Shown here piece after piece: positions 12,901 through 23,766 of a stretch of 48,428 nt of DNA (position 1 is its first letter; each line of letters begins with the position of its first letter). Source of the DNA: Polytrichum commune (taxonomy: Eukaryota; Streptophyta; Polytrichopsida; Polytrichales; Polytrichaceae); NCBI GenBank assembly GCA_950295325.1, contig OX485804.1, positions 53,136,001-53,184,428 on the forward strand. Reading direction: 5' to 3'. A model generated the notes under the pieces. It was not told where the DNA came from. It did no database searches and saw only the letters and a list, made by a program, of their open reading frames with translations. Both the position numbers and the translations under genes were made by a program.

Positions 12901-15900
12901 AAGACCATTCTAATAATTAACATGAAACACCAATCTCAATGACATGACATAGAGCATTCTCTACAATACCTTAGCACGAGATTGGTATAGTTCTTTTGAG
13001 AACAAATTTTTGTACTCTATAAAATTGATTTAGTGTGGTCCAAACTCTTCATCATCAACCCATGTAATGATCTTGTAATCATTGGGTGACATGAGACAGT
13101 TTCTACTAATTAACATGCCACACTAATTTGAATGGCACATTAAATCATACACATACAATGTAGTTAACTATCAGAAACTCATCGTATTACCCAATAACAC
13201 TGAATTCAATCTATAACGGTCTTCAGGAAAGCAGATAGATTACCTCTTCGTCACGGTGAGTGAAATTCATGAAGCCTTCGTGGTGGTTGTTGTGGTGAGC
13301 ACATTTTGGGGCGTTGGCCGGAAGGAGGAGGTAGTTAGGGCCGAGGCGGTGGCGTTGTGTATCACCGTATGCGAAAATGCGGCATTGCAACATCTTGTCG
13401 TTGCTGTAGTAGATACCAGGGGGCACGACTCCTGGGGAGAAGGCCAGTTGCTCGTTTTCGTTGAAAAAGTTGTCCACATTCTTGTTCAGGACCATGCGGC
13501 CCACCGGCTGCAACATCCCACCACCCAAGGGGTATCCATGACTTACATGAGCCCAGAATATGAAAATAAAGTGGAATGTGAATAAGATTTGGACCCTGGG
13601 AACAGGGAGATCTGAACGCTAGTTACAGATGGGCTGGTTGAGGTTGCAAAATTCCACCAGTTCAGGTTCAAGAGTTTAGGCAAATCGACGATCTTTCTAG
13701 AGGAATCTATATTATATACCTTATCTTTAATAGAGAAAAATTGAAAGATATGAACATTTAATCGGCTGGACTTGGAAACTCTTGGATCTCGATTGATTTT
13801 ACCCAAAATCTTCCTGGACACTGCTCTGACCTGTCTATCCATATCTGACCACCGTGTTGTCTCCTTGAGTTGCCGCATTTTGGAACTTGCTAATTTCAAT
13901 ATCTATCTCATTACTGTTCACCTTCTACTGTTCATTTTTAACGATAAAAAACCCAAATACGTGGGAACAACTCTTAAATTTCCATTAAATTCCATGAGAT
14001 CCTTAAAGCATGACAACACCGTTCACCCTTTTATAAATCCTTCTCATACAGTAGGTTTGCATTACGCCAGAAACTAAGGGCAAAGAGAGATGGGGTCTCT
14101 TTTGCGACAGTCTAGTACCTTATATGAGACGAGTGCTATACAAGGCCCATAGAAGGGACCCCATCCTTCTTCACCCACCGTTTCCTTTGGTTTCCAACTT
14201 CTCAAAACTTCTAATCTCATTACCACCCTACTACTCATTTTCTTATACTAAAAAACACAGGCAAGTCAGATCAATCCTTAACATTATTAGAAATACATCT
14301 TCCTACAACCTTCTAATCTCGATTTCTTATTAGAAAAAAAAAACAAGTCGGATCAACCTGTTAAGATTCTTAGAGTCACGTCTTCCCACAAACTTCTTAA
14401 GATGAATGCCTAAGACAAATGTAATTAAGGCTTGTGATGCACCGAGTATAGATAGATACCTGAAGGGGGAACAATTCCTCTGGCCAGATCTTGGTGGTGT
14501 CCATGGGGTCGAAGTCATACTTATCTTCGTCGTTGGGGTTCATCGTCTGGATGTAGAGCCTCCACTCCGGGAAGCTTCCTGAGGCAATGGAATCGTACAG
14601 GTCCTTGGTAGCATGGCTATGGCACTGTGCCACCACGGCCGCTGCTTCATCCTCTAGAAGGAACTTCAGGCCACAAGTGGGCCTCCAGTGCCACTTGATC
14701 AATGTCTCCTTCCCTTCCTTGTTGATTAGCTGCAATGGAGGACAACATCAGGTGCATATTATAAATTTAAGTTTCAATTGAGGACTCAATGTTTTGCAAA
14801 AGACGTGGCATCGTGCGGTTGAATGTAGATTGTAATGTATTTGCCGAATATGTAGCTGTTAGGTTGCAGTGTTCATTTCAGAAAGTCTTAATTATGTAGT
14901 GATCTTCAATCATGTAATGTGATATTCTGTAGGCATTGAAGTTATCCCTTGACTTAAACAAGAATTTTTTGTTGGAAGTTGGTTCCTATGATGTTTCAAT
15001 GGTTGTTTTGCATATATATTCAATAGACTCTTTCTACTTGTGGTGCATGTTAGGAAGTACTATTTGAATAAGAATGAAGAGCAACCTATTTTGGTTCATT
15101 GCGGGCCAAACTCATTTTAACACCTCTTGGCATGCCAAAATGAGTTTCACCTTCAATGAACCAATATAGAATGTTCTTCATTCAAACCTTCACAACACCT
15201 CCAAGCATGCACCGAAAACTTACCAAACACGGAAGGTCTTATATGCTAAACAACCAAGTCATGACAGAATGTCATATTGAGTTAGAGGATAATTCTATTC
15301 TATGCTTTGAAGTATATTATTACTCAAGCCAACGCACTGTCAATTTATAAACTAAGGCAATGTCCATCTAGGAGAGCTTAACAGGCCGTCCACTGTAAAG
15401 ATACCTGTAGTTTCGTAGGATGAACCACACATTCAAGCAATCAACCAAACTTTGAGAATGTCATAACGTCTAACAGATCGCCTAAATCTTTTTGATGAGT
15501 AATGTACGTATTCTGTTATCAATCAAAACTATGTTAGACAATGGCCATTGTGTGCACCTGGCTCATGGCCACCTTATGGCCATTATTTAGTACAGAATCT
15601 GGGAAAAGCATTGAATAATTATTTCACAGATAGGTGTGCTAGCTAGGAACTTCAAATGCTTTGAAGCGAGTTATCGATCATTATACCTTGAAAGTGTGGA
15701 CAGTGTATCCATCCATATGGCGGTAATCAGATGGGACACCCCAGTCATCCAACCACCAGAAGAACATGTGGGTGCTCTCGGGGATGTAAGACAGGTAATC
15801 CATGATTCGCCACCACTCCTGTACGTTTGATTTGGGGTTGGGTTTCATGGCATGGATCACATCTGGAAACTGTATACACATATATACAGACAGCCAATCA

Positions 15901-18240
15901 ATCTTCAAGTTACAATGAATCAACACCATATGAAAATTCTTCAATTCAAGATGAGGATATAAATTATCCATGGCAGGCTTCATTCTACGAGGAACTTGGG
16001 TTAATGGTTAATGACAACTTTTGCAAAGACATGCAGGGTTGCAGGGTACTGGATTTTTATCATGGACTCTGCTTAGAAACAAATCTTGAAGTAGGAATGG
16101 TGAAACATGTCTCTAATCCCACTTGGAAAGTAGAAGCATATAAGGTTGCAACTGTGATCTGGATTTATAATGTCTGCTAAGTAATCGATCTTAAATTAAG
16201 GTTAGAGCAATATGTCTCTAATTCTACTGCAGAGGAACAGTGCCAAAATAGACATGGAGAACAGAGCAAGCACATGAATGTAGTAGCTGTGAATGGTTAA
16301 TATAGTTCAGTATCTGATATATACCATGGAAGACCAGGATTGGTATTTATGCGAATTAGTACCTGCATAGCGTCTCGGACAAAGAAGACAGGCATGTTGT
16401 TTCCAACCATGTCGAAGTTGCCTTCCCGTGTGTACATCTTGACTGCAAACCCTCGGGGGTCGGGTAGCGTCTCTGGGCTACCCTTCTCATGGATGACGGT
16501 GGAGAATCGGGCAATGAGAGGCGTCTGCACACGTAAAAGGGCCGTTTTAGTGCTGATTTCACATCATGATTTTGAAACCTGAGAGCTCCAAGGTGAAATT
16601 GCTACCGACTATCACTGCAATTACATTTTCCTAAACCAAGAACCATGATGACAAGCCATTGATTTCTAATTTCTAATTGCAGTGATGGACGAAGAGCAGA
16701 TCAATGCCTACCATGTATGTCTGTAGCATTATTTTGTGAGCCTCAAACATTGATAAGCCATTTTTCTACATGTCTACTTAATATTACATTCTCAAGGTGA
16801 AATTGCTACCGACGACAATCATTACATTTGAACCTGAGCCAACAGTCTTGATGATCTCAGCTCACAGCTCAATAATTTCAAACTGTGGTGGTGGATGAAG
16901 AGTAGATTGGTGAGTGCCATGTTTGTATGTATGTTGCTAATTATAACTTCTGTGCTGAAATGTTGATGAGTACCTGAACACCAACGCCTCGCAGGAAGTC
17001 TGCACACGTGAGGTGAGTGATGTCATGGGTGACCTCAAAGTAACCCTTGGCGCCTGCTCCCCGAGCATGTACAATGCGCTCTGGAATGCGCTCTCTGTGG
17101 AAATTGGCGATCTTCTCCACCAGATGATAGTCCTCCAGCAGCACAGGCCCTGTTCACAAACCATCATGATCAAATGACTCCTACACCTCACTGAATTTAC
17201 ACTGATCATCTTCTTTGAGCTCCTTAACCTCCATCCCAATGGATCAAATGCCGAGTACAGTACTGCCCAGTTGCCATTCTTAACTGGTCAACCTCTGCCC
17301 CAAGGAAAATGATAACTAAATGCAGTAGACGTTAATCTTAGACACTGTTATTTACGCAACTAAGCAAGGAAATGAAAGACTGTGTCTTCTGTAAGGTTAG
17401 ATTCTTGTATGGTTACATATGTGTCAGGGAGCTTAAGAGAGCATCTAATACTTACAGGATAACTCAACCGTGCTACCAACTTCGACATTTTCTCTTTAGC
17501 AGGAGGGGACTGTTCTATGTGATTCTGACGGTTTTCTAGTTTAAACCCAACCAGCTTCTTTACATTATAGTTTTTTCACGTAACCCACATCGTTCTCGCT
17601 GAAAATCAAAATCTCTTCACTACTGTTAAGCTTACCTCGGCTTCCAACTGTGAGTGACGAAGTGTTGTTGTAGACTGGCCCGCCCTGGTTGTTGGTCATA
17701 TACGGTGTATTGAAGGAGCTCGACGGGCGATACTGCATACAACCATTGGGGAACCATCGCCGCAGTTGTTAACAATTAACTACAGACACCGATCCTGCCA
17801 ATGAATTTGCCGCAGAACATGAAAACCAGGTCATTAACATCAATATCACTAACGTCCGATCAAGTAGCTCAAGAATCTCAAAAGAAAAAACAAGTATCGG
17901 TATTTTCACTCGACGATCCAACGCTGTGATCAACTCAACCCGGCCGATCAACCAAGCATGTAATCGGTCGAGCCAAAAAGTTGTTGTCGAACTAACTAAA
18001 ACTACTTTAATACTGCATTGATATCAGCACTAAAATTTAAAAAGAAACACCAAAAGACACTAACTCTAAAACTTCATTGAGATGCTGCATAGTTCGCATT
18101 CTTGGATTCCTCGGTGAACTGCAGCGCCGAACATTCGCCATGCATGGGCAGTGCGCAGAACGGTAGAGAGAGCGAGGGCGAGGGCGAGGGCGAGGCGATG
18201 GGCGACCGCGGGTCGGTAAACTCACCCTGTAAGGATCCAT
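9933..18240 (-). CDS. CAT: Catalase (EC 1.11.1.6), 11 exons, 492 aa
   Basis: Haem catalase converting 2 H2O2 to water and O2, normally peroxisomal. I joined exons 18240-18226, 17732-17636, 17149-16974, 16524-16363, 15869-15687, 14729-14460, 13507-13244, 12542-12453, 11293-11226, 10655-10562 and 9992-9933. All ten introns are GT-AG, the frame stays open, and the length of 492 residues is the usual plant length. The start MDPYR followed by YRPSS fits the plant N-terminus. Distal His65 lies in IVHARGAGA, Asn138 in VGNNMP, and the proximal ligand Tyr348 with Arg344 in RIFAYGDTQ, so the active site is complete. The C-terminus carries the internal peroxisomal signal QKL 13 residues from the end and finishes ASM. 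Divergent parts are residues 186-193 (FFWWLDDW) and 390-440. Introns 2 (phase 1) and 9 (phase 2) are the only ones not in phase 0. Intact and very probably functional; expression is not shown by sequence alone. Confidence 0.96.
10035..10470. repeat. Diverged tandem duplication in catalase intron 10
   Basis: Two units of about 200 bp, roughly 10035-10226 and 10237-10445, share blocks such as TCAAATCACATCA, CACCATTGAA, ATACAT, AATGTCAAAT and AACCCC(A)AAGG. The start of a third unit follows to about 10470. All lie inside the last intron and do not touch splice sites. Confidence 0.6.
10562..10655 (-). CDS. CAT: Catalase exon 10 (residues 442-473)
   Basis: Completes Arg442 (AG|A) and encodes [24 protein letters not shown] and LSYMSQ, matching the conserved C-terminal helix. 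Donor GTATTT; reading on without splicing meets a stop after three codons. Confidence 0.93.
11226..11293 (-). CDS. CAT: Catalase exon 9 (residues 420-441 plus 2 nt)
   Basis: A 68-nt exon with the conserved [14 protein letters not shown]. It ends two bases into Arg442 before donor GTTAGT. Confidence 0.92.
12453..12542 (-). CDS. CAT: Catalase exon 8 (residues 390-419)
   Basis: A 90-nt exon opening [10 protein letters not shown] and closing VSGIREK. The block is recognisable (plant catalases usually read VNYFPSRYDP here) but diverged. Acceptor TCCAG, donor GTACGA. Confidence 0.92.
12718..13125. repeat. Diverged tandem duplication in catalase intron 7
   Basis: Units at about 12718-12900 and 12945-13125 share GAGATTGGT, CATCAACCCA, ATGATCTTGTAA and GGTGACATG in the same order, with many substitutions. 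Confidence 0.6.
13244..13507 (-). CDS. CAT: Catalase exon 7 (residues 302-389)
   Basis: Begins [15 protein letters not shown] and carries the haem-ligand signature RIFAYGDTQ with Arg344 and Tyr348, then RHRLGPNY and the Asn/His-rich [14 protein letters not shown]. Donor GTAATC. Confidence 0.97.
14460..14729 (-). CDS. CAT: Catalase exon 6 (residues 212-301)
   Basis: Begins LINKEGKE and holds [40 protein letters not shown] and [14 protein letters not shown], all in standard catalase order. Donor GTATCT. Confidence 0.97.
15687..15869 (-). CDS. CAT: Catalase exon 5 (residues 151-211)
   Basis: Contains [14 protein letters not shown] and DYRHMDG, both standard. The middle is unusual: FFWWLDDWG at 186-194 puts Trp at 188, 189 and 193 where plant catalases usually read like FLFDDIG. 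Donor GTATAA. Confidence 0.96.
16363..16524 (-). CDS. CAT: Catalase exon 4 (residues 97-150)
   Basis: Starts [19 protein letters not shown] and contains [17 protein letters not shown] and VGNN with catalytic Asn138. Donor GTACTA follows DAMQ. Confidence 0.97.
16588..16945. repeat. Diverged tandem duplication in catalase intron 3
   Basis: Units near 16588-16740 and 16793-16945 share AAGGTGAAATTGCTACCGAC, GATGATC/GATGACA, GTGGATGAAGAG-like and TGCC.TG.ATGTATGT blocks in order. This is the third intron of the gene with a two-unit duplication. Confidence 0.55.
16974..17149 (-). CDS. CAT: Catalase exon 3 (residues 38-96)
   Basis: Contains [16 protein letters not shown] and the catalase active-site signature with Glu61, Arg62 and distal His65. 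It ends in FLRGVGVQ before donor GTACTC. Confidence 0.96.
17636..17732 (-). CDS. CAT: Catalase exon 2 (residues 6-37 plus 1 nt)
   Basis: Opens after acceptor TGCAG with YRPSSSF and closes with LTVGSR plus the first base of Gly38; donor GTAAGC. This is the variable N-terminal arm leading to the conserved SRGP. Confidence 0.93.
18226..18240 (-). CDS. CAT: Catalase exon 1 (residues 1-5)
   Basis: A 15-nt coding exon, MDPYR, followed by donor GTGAGT. It is placed by the conserved plant start MDPY and by the following exon opening with YRPSS. Confidence 0.9.
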
Positions 18241-18507
18241 GATGGGAGGCTTGGAGCCTTGGGCGCCCTATGCCCGGAAAGAGCGTGTCCTCCCCGTCCT
18301 TTGGTCGGAAGCAGAAAAGCCTGGTAGTCCTGTTGTGCGGGACTACTACAGGTGGAAGTGGTGCCGTGTCTGGGCGACGCCTGAGGGTCGCTTTATATTG
18401 GTGCCATCTACCCGGCGTTTCTCCGGGTGACGGTTACTGACCCCCTGCCAGGGTTCACATGTGTTGGACTGGAGCACCGAAAGTATCTGCAAAATATCCA
18501 GGCAAAC
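18241..18507 (-). promoter_or_regulatory. Catalase proximal promoter and 5' UTR
   Basis: About 270 bp lie between the ATG and the MITE inserted upstream. This stretch is distinctly richer in G+C than its surroundings. A TATA-like TATAAAG at 18397-18391 would place the transcription start near 18365, giving a 5' UTR of about 125 nt. Any other control elements within reach must be in this short block or in the inserted elements. Confidence 0.55.
18391..18397 (-). promoter_or_regulatory. Probable TATA box of the catalase gene
   Basis: Minus-strand CAATATAAAGCG, the only good TATA match in the GC-rich 270 bp upstream of the ATG, about 150 nt from the start codon. Confidence 0.5.
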
Positions 18508-18510
18508 TAA

Positions 18511-20759
18511 GGGCCACTTCACACACTAGCCAAGAGCCGTGACCATGAAATTGTGGGAGCCCAAAAGAAAGTGTCCAAGACCGTCCCAACACACCTCCAA
18601 AATCATGTGGTGTGGTCACAGATCCTCAGTGTAGTGTGAAGTCATATATGACAGGTGTAGAACTGATTTTTTGGCTATCGCCTGTCTGAAAAGGACAATT
18701 CTTGAAATTTAACGTCTTTCATTCGGCTATAGGCAGTCAGTAGCCATCCAAAGGGATGAAAACAGGCAATAGCCGTTAAGAAGTGGTTACGACGGCTAAC
18801 CACCTGGTCTTCTCTCTCGACATTAAGAAGGAGCCAGGCAAGTAGGAAGATAGGCTATTTGCAAGCAGCAAGATCTTACATAGTCTCAGATTAGCAATAG
18901 GCGTAGTAGTCTGTAGCTCAGTGATTGAGCCAGGCAATAGTCTTGAACAAGCAGGAAGCTTGGAATGACAATGTTAGGAAGTTAAAGGGCCGAAAAACTT
19001 GGACCCTGAAGTGGACTTATCTCTTTTGTGTTAATGAGATGATTATGAGTGAAGTATTATGTGAAATTGTTTGTCTTATGAGTGAAGAGGATTGTTGAAG
19101 TAAGTTATGTGAAATGTTGTGAGTGATATTTGGAAGTAAGGTTGGGCAAGTAGTCTGACATAGTATTGTAATGACAAAATCAGGCAAGTAGTCTGAGAGG
19201 AAATCGGCATTCGGAAGAGTAGAGATTGGTTCAGAGTGAGTGATCAGAGATGAGACGGAAAGAGGTTGAGAGATATGGAGTGTGACTGAGGTGAGGCAAT
19301 GGTCTGAAAGATCAAGAAGTGGCCGAGAGCAAGGCTAAGACAGGCAATAGTCTGATAAAAGGCCAGAGAGTGGCAAGGCAACTGGTCAGAGAGAGTTTGA
19401 CGGATACATACCGCCTGTCGTGAAGAAGGCAAGTAAGAAAAGGCTTGATAGGAAGCAAGAAGGGCAATAGACTTGGCTAAAGACTAGTAGCCGAGACCAG
19501 TGGGATCAGGCCATGGGCCAAGTCAAGAAAAGATAATGGCCATAGTCTGTAGAGAGGACTGAGAGGTCCCGAGGGGCTGCTTCGTAGCCAGCCGAGAAGG
19601 GCAATAGTCTTAGGAAGAGAGAAAGACAGGGAGGCTAGAGTGAGGCCATCGCCTGGGCTAGCGCCTCAAATTCACAGCCATTAGCTAGTGTGTCAGAGAG
19701 GGAAAGAAGAGAAGAGTTAAGCAAAGTGTCAGCTGAAAAGATGGAAGGGCTAGAGGCAGGCTATAGGCTGTCAAAGCTGTACCTTCCCCTGAAGGAAAGA
19801 ATATCTTACTGGAGTAAGACTTTACCCTTTGTATGTTGATTGATTAGTCTATAGAGGACTAAAGCCTTAAGGAAGAACATCGCCTAGCTGTGAATGCATG
19901 ACTTTTGTATTAACAAGTGAATGGTTGTTGAGATGAGTCCCCAGATGGTTGAAGACTAAGGTGGTGACTTGAGCACATGAAGACATGTATGAGGCTGGTA
20001 AGTTGATAACAAGGAGTTAATTAAGGAATTTGCAAGTTTTATCTCTGGCATACTCAAGACGATGTGGTTACTAAAAGACATTACCCGGACTTCGGTCCTG
20101 ACAAATTGCCCTGCCAACTTGCCAAGCTTTTGAGCTTCACGACTGATATAGGTCACAACCATAGAGTGATAGAAAATTACCTTATGAAAGGACGGAATCA
20201 CTCACTACTGAAAGTGCACAAAAGAATCATAAGAGTGTGGGATAAGTGGAATAAGGAAGGAACGAAAAAGGCAAAATCTTAAGTTGTTAATAAAATCCTT
20301 AATCCAATGTGACAATAACCCTTATAGACACTAGCTCAGTCTTCCTGGAAATTTTGTTCCCTGGGTTTTGTTATTTTAAGCCATAGCAAAAACTAACTAC
20401 AACAGGGCCCTCAACCAAATGCTATTTCAATGAATTTTTATTCATGCGGGTTCTCACGCATGATAAAATAAAATAAATCAACGGTTGTGAGCGTTCGGAA
20501 TGCTATGGTCTCCCGGTTTTGTGTTGGGCCTACCTCCAAGAAGCGGTTCTTAAAAATAGTCCAAGTGACCATGAAACATGATCCATATGATGTCATGTAG
20601 GAATCCATGTAGACTTTACATCCATCTTGCATTCACATACTCCATTGGTCCCTCAAGCATAGTGTGAAGTGAACTTGGATTGGCTCCGCCTTTCCCACCA
20701 ATGAGAGTGCTTGAAGTGTACCGGTCACGGGCTCTCAGTCTCGGTGTGTGAAGTGGCCC
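18511..20759 (-). mobile_element. Tourist-like MITE, family M, copy 4, split by a solo LTR
   Basis: The left part, 18511-18655, and the right part, 20407-20759, together rebuild one MITE of about 498 bp in the same orientation as the copy at 8064. Ends are GGGCCACTTCACACACTAG and GTGTGTGAAGTGGCCC; flanks are TAA at 18508-18510 and 20760-20762. It sits just upstream of the catalase promoter. Confidence 0.88.
18656..20401 (+). mobile_element. Solo LTR, family L, copy 2 (1746 bp), nested in the MITE
   Basis: Termini TGTAG...CTACA and a perfect 5-bp duplication ACAGG (18651-18655 and 20402-20406). It interrupts a MITE whose uninterrupted relatives read straight through this point (for example 8205-8220). 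The right end AGCAAAAACTAACTACA matches the element at 2711-4964. Inside, a motif close to GGCAATAGTCTGA recurs many times. No gag-pol is present. Confidence 0.85.
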
Positions 20760-20762
20760 TAA

Positions 20763-22081
20763 TGTCATCTTTGTTTCTTGAACTTTTCTTGAAGTTTTCT
20801 CTATGAATATGCTGACACAAAGCACACGACTTTTCTAATAGAGTGTCCAACCATACTGATACATGTGTTCTTCAGCTTTGTGTCAACAAGCTTGCAAATC
20901 CCATTTTATAGCTTATTTTGGAACCACATAAGAAACTAGGGATAAGAAGGGTTAAGGTATGGTCCTTATGTGGTCCTTAGGTTTGCTTTACATGGGGGGT
21001 CGAGGCCTTCAACATTTGAAGCCAATTCACACAAAATAGTGACTAGGGTCAAGAAGGGAGGATGTTCTTACACGACCCCAAGAAAGCAAATTGGATTTCC
21101 ATCCTGGTCCAACCCCAGTTTTTTTCGAAATTACCGTGGTTGATTTTGTCTTTCGTGATCTGAAATATAATGTCACCTCATGAGAATATGTATTTCAGAG
21201 AATGGCCTTGACTCTATCATGTAAAGGCCCCTTAGTATATGTAATGGACTAGCCCAATCACCTACTAAGATTTATGCATGTTAGAGCCCCCAAATAGGCC
21301 TCGACTCCTCGTGTAAAGTGGTTGCTAGGGTATCTCCAATACCATTGCCACATCTCCCTCCAATTCTTACTCCAAACCGGTGTGGTAGACGAGCTTGTGG
21401 AGTATCGCATAGATTGGACATATGGTCTCAATATACAACAATGTATAGAATTTATACATGCCTTCACCAAGTCCTTTCTATATATTCATATTTTCTATAG
21501 TTATAGGTTTGAATGCTTATTTTATGCATTGAAAATATACTCATACATGACATTGGTGATCAAAGTACAAAAGTATGTGTTTACATCCAAGGGCACCCAT
21601 GTTACGTACTTGAACTTGGATCTTCAATGACATCAAGGTATTTAACCGATTTGAAAATTGCACATGAAGAACACGTTAAATTTGGGTTGCATTTGACAAA
21701 ATTGTCTTCAAATGGAAGTGTGCAAGGAGAGGCACAATTTGGGCCTCTCGATGCACAAAAACATGTATGTGAGCAATGTATATTTCCACTTAAGTTAATT
21801 GTGTCAAAATGGCCTTATTTAACATAAACTCGTTCTTCTAACTATTGTGTTTTTCAAATCAATTGAAATACCTTAATCTCATTGAAGATTTGGGTTACAA
21901 TACACAACATAAGTGCCTTTGGATGCAAATACATATCAAGTATATGATCATCAATGTCACATGTGAGTTTATTTTAATTTTCTCCTTGACATAAGAGAAT
22001 GTATGAATAATGTATGGCATGACAATCTATATTACTTGGGCATACATACAAGTTTTGTGCTTTGAATCGTAATGTTGAGCG
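20763..22081. other. Gene-free stretch
   Basis: AT-rich. Overlapping open frames of 60-104 codons near 21.3-21.8 kb occur in several frames at once without a family match, which suggests chance. Confidence 0.4.
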
Positions 22082-22291
22082 TGACCACCCAATTGTCAAA
22101 ACGACCACAGAGATGTGTCATGCAATCACATAACGTATCAAAATTTGAACAATTCTAGTTGTGAGCTGAAATGTAAAGAAATAGGAAGCAAAGTTGATAA
22201 CTTGCACCTCTTCATGTGTGCGCGATGAAAAAACAAAATTTAGTAGATCACGTGGCAACGTGACATGTCTCTGTAGTCGTTTCAACCGTCC

Positions 22292-22331
<40 letters not shown>

Positions 22332-22687
22332 CTTGATTATTGCATGTTGCATCTGGTATGCACATACATAAAACCCATGATATTCCATCAACTGTTAAAC
22401 TGACCACCCAATGGTCAAAACGACCACAAAGATGTGTCGTGCAATCACACGACTTGTCGAAATCTCAACAATCCTAGTTGCAATCTAGAATGTAAAGAAA
22501 GAGAAAACAAAGTTGATACCTTGCTCCTCTTCATACGTGCGATGCAAAATCAACTTTTAACATATCATGTGACAACGTGATGTGTGTATGTAGTCGTTTT
22601 TAACCGACTACATGGTCTATCTATCTTTCTTTCTATCGATCTTTTGATAATTGCATGTTGCATCTGGTATGCACATACGTAAATGCT
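22082..22687. repeat. Two-unit tandem repeat, unit about 290-320 bp
   Basis: Unit 1 (about 22082-22371) and unit 2 (about 22402-22687) share GACCACCCAA, TGTCAAAACGACCACA, GATGTGTC, GTAAAGAAA, CAAAGTTGATA, a TCTA-type simple repeat and TTGCATGTTGCATCTGGTAT in order. Unit 1 carries a (TCTA)n run at 22293-22331. Only unit 2 is copied in the duplicate at 43.3 kb. Confidence 0.75.
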
Positions 22688-22925
22688 ACCTAAAATCATG
22701 GCACAGACTGCAACTTTAAAAAATGAACAGGGATAGACATGAACACTTCACCACATTTTCTCCGTGGGGTACTTGGTCCCTGTCAATGGACTGTCATGCA
22801 AGCTATGCTGGCTAATCCTCTTTGGCGTGCTCGAAGATAAGTTATTCAAACCAACAAATGTGTAGAGAAGAGTACTAGACAGCACACCTGTTTCTGTTAA
22901 CTGCAGCAATCTCACATGAGTGGTG

Positions 22926-23618
22926 TAAGGTAGAAATACCGTAACCTGTGAAATAAAGGTGATTCGTATTGAAGATCTGGTCTTACAATCATGAGATAAT
23001 TTCCCAAGATAGACGAGAACGATTCATGAAGAGTGCAAGTTGTTTCATATTTTTCTGCCCTATACAAAAAATGCTACAATTTTTCAAAGTGGAAAGTTGT
23101 CCAACCCCCTACTCGTTCACTACATTCTCCCTGCACCGAACACGGTAATCCGCATTTCCATACAGAGCATCGCCTAAATCGGTTACCTCGTGAGTACATT
23201 AACACTTGACTCCCATTGGCTACACTAAGTGTGCACGCATTGAAGTTGCCGCCGAGCCATGATCTGTTTTAGAAATGGCACTTCACCGTTATGACGGTGG
23301 TCTAGTGCACGGCTACATGGTGGTTAACGGGTTATGTATTAGGTAATCGTTTTATTGGAACCAGTTATCGGTGCAGAACCGGTTCTGCACCGATAACCGG
23401 TTCCAATAAAACGATTACCGGACTTAACCGGTTGGCCGCTTTGTTGAGCCGCGCAGGTGACCTAAACAGTGGGTCACCTGTCACCATAACCGATTTAGAT
23501 GATCATAACTGGCTGGGATGTCGAGGTTATCGTCTGCAAACCTGTGTGCTCAAAGCCAATCGTGTAGTGCCACCTCGGCGAAACAAAGCGGCCAACCGGT
23601 TACGGTATTTCTACCTTA
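22926..23618. mobile_element. Inverted-repeat element, 693 bp, with 21-bp TIRs
   Basis: The left end TAAGGTAGAAATACCGTAAC (plus one C) is the exact complement of the right end. Inside are a 78-bp palindrome and a further inverted pair (AACCGGTTGGCCGCTTTGTT near 23413, complement near 23583). No clear target duplication and no transposase. Probably a foldback-type non-autonomous transposon; the identical copy is at 43890-44582. Confidence 0.6.
23342..23419. repeat. 78-bp near-perfect palindrome
   Basis: Arms of 39 bp with no spacer meet at GCAGAACC|GGTTCTGC. There is a single mismatch, A at 23363 against C at 23398. Identical copy at 44306-44383. Confidence 0.95.
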
Positions 23619-23766
23619 GAGGTGTGATATCGGCTTGGATTCTCACGGGTCTGGAAAACGAGATCACAACGTTTACTATAACAATCATAAATTATTAGAA
23701 TGGAACGGTTGATAACAGTTGAACCATGTTATGTCTTCAACAAAGCTTGGTATCTTGTAGTTTAAA

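Noticed and set aside
13256-13585. 109-codon plus-strand frame
   Set aside because: It lies antisense to catalase exon 7, whose minus-strand reading has all the conserved motifs; the plus frame is a shadow.
21322-21827. Overlapping 102- and 104-codon plus-strand frames
   Set aside because: Different frames overlap over AT-rich sequence without motifs or codon bias; no support as a gene.
22082-22687. Possible CRISPR-like or satellite array
   Set aside because: There are only two diverged units of about 300 bp, with no short regular repeats and no cas genes; this is plant nuclear DNA.
23432-23698. 88-codon open frame repeated exactly at 44396-44662
   Set aside because: It starts with TTG, overlaps the right end of an inverted-repeat element, and is identical only because the whole segment is duplicated; conservation here does not mean coding.
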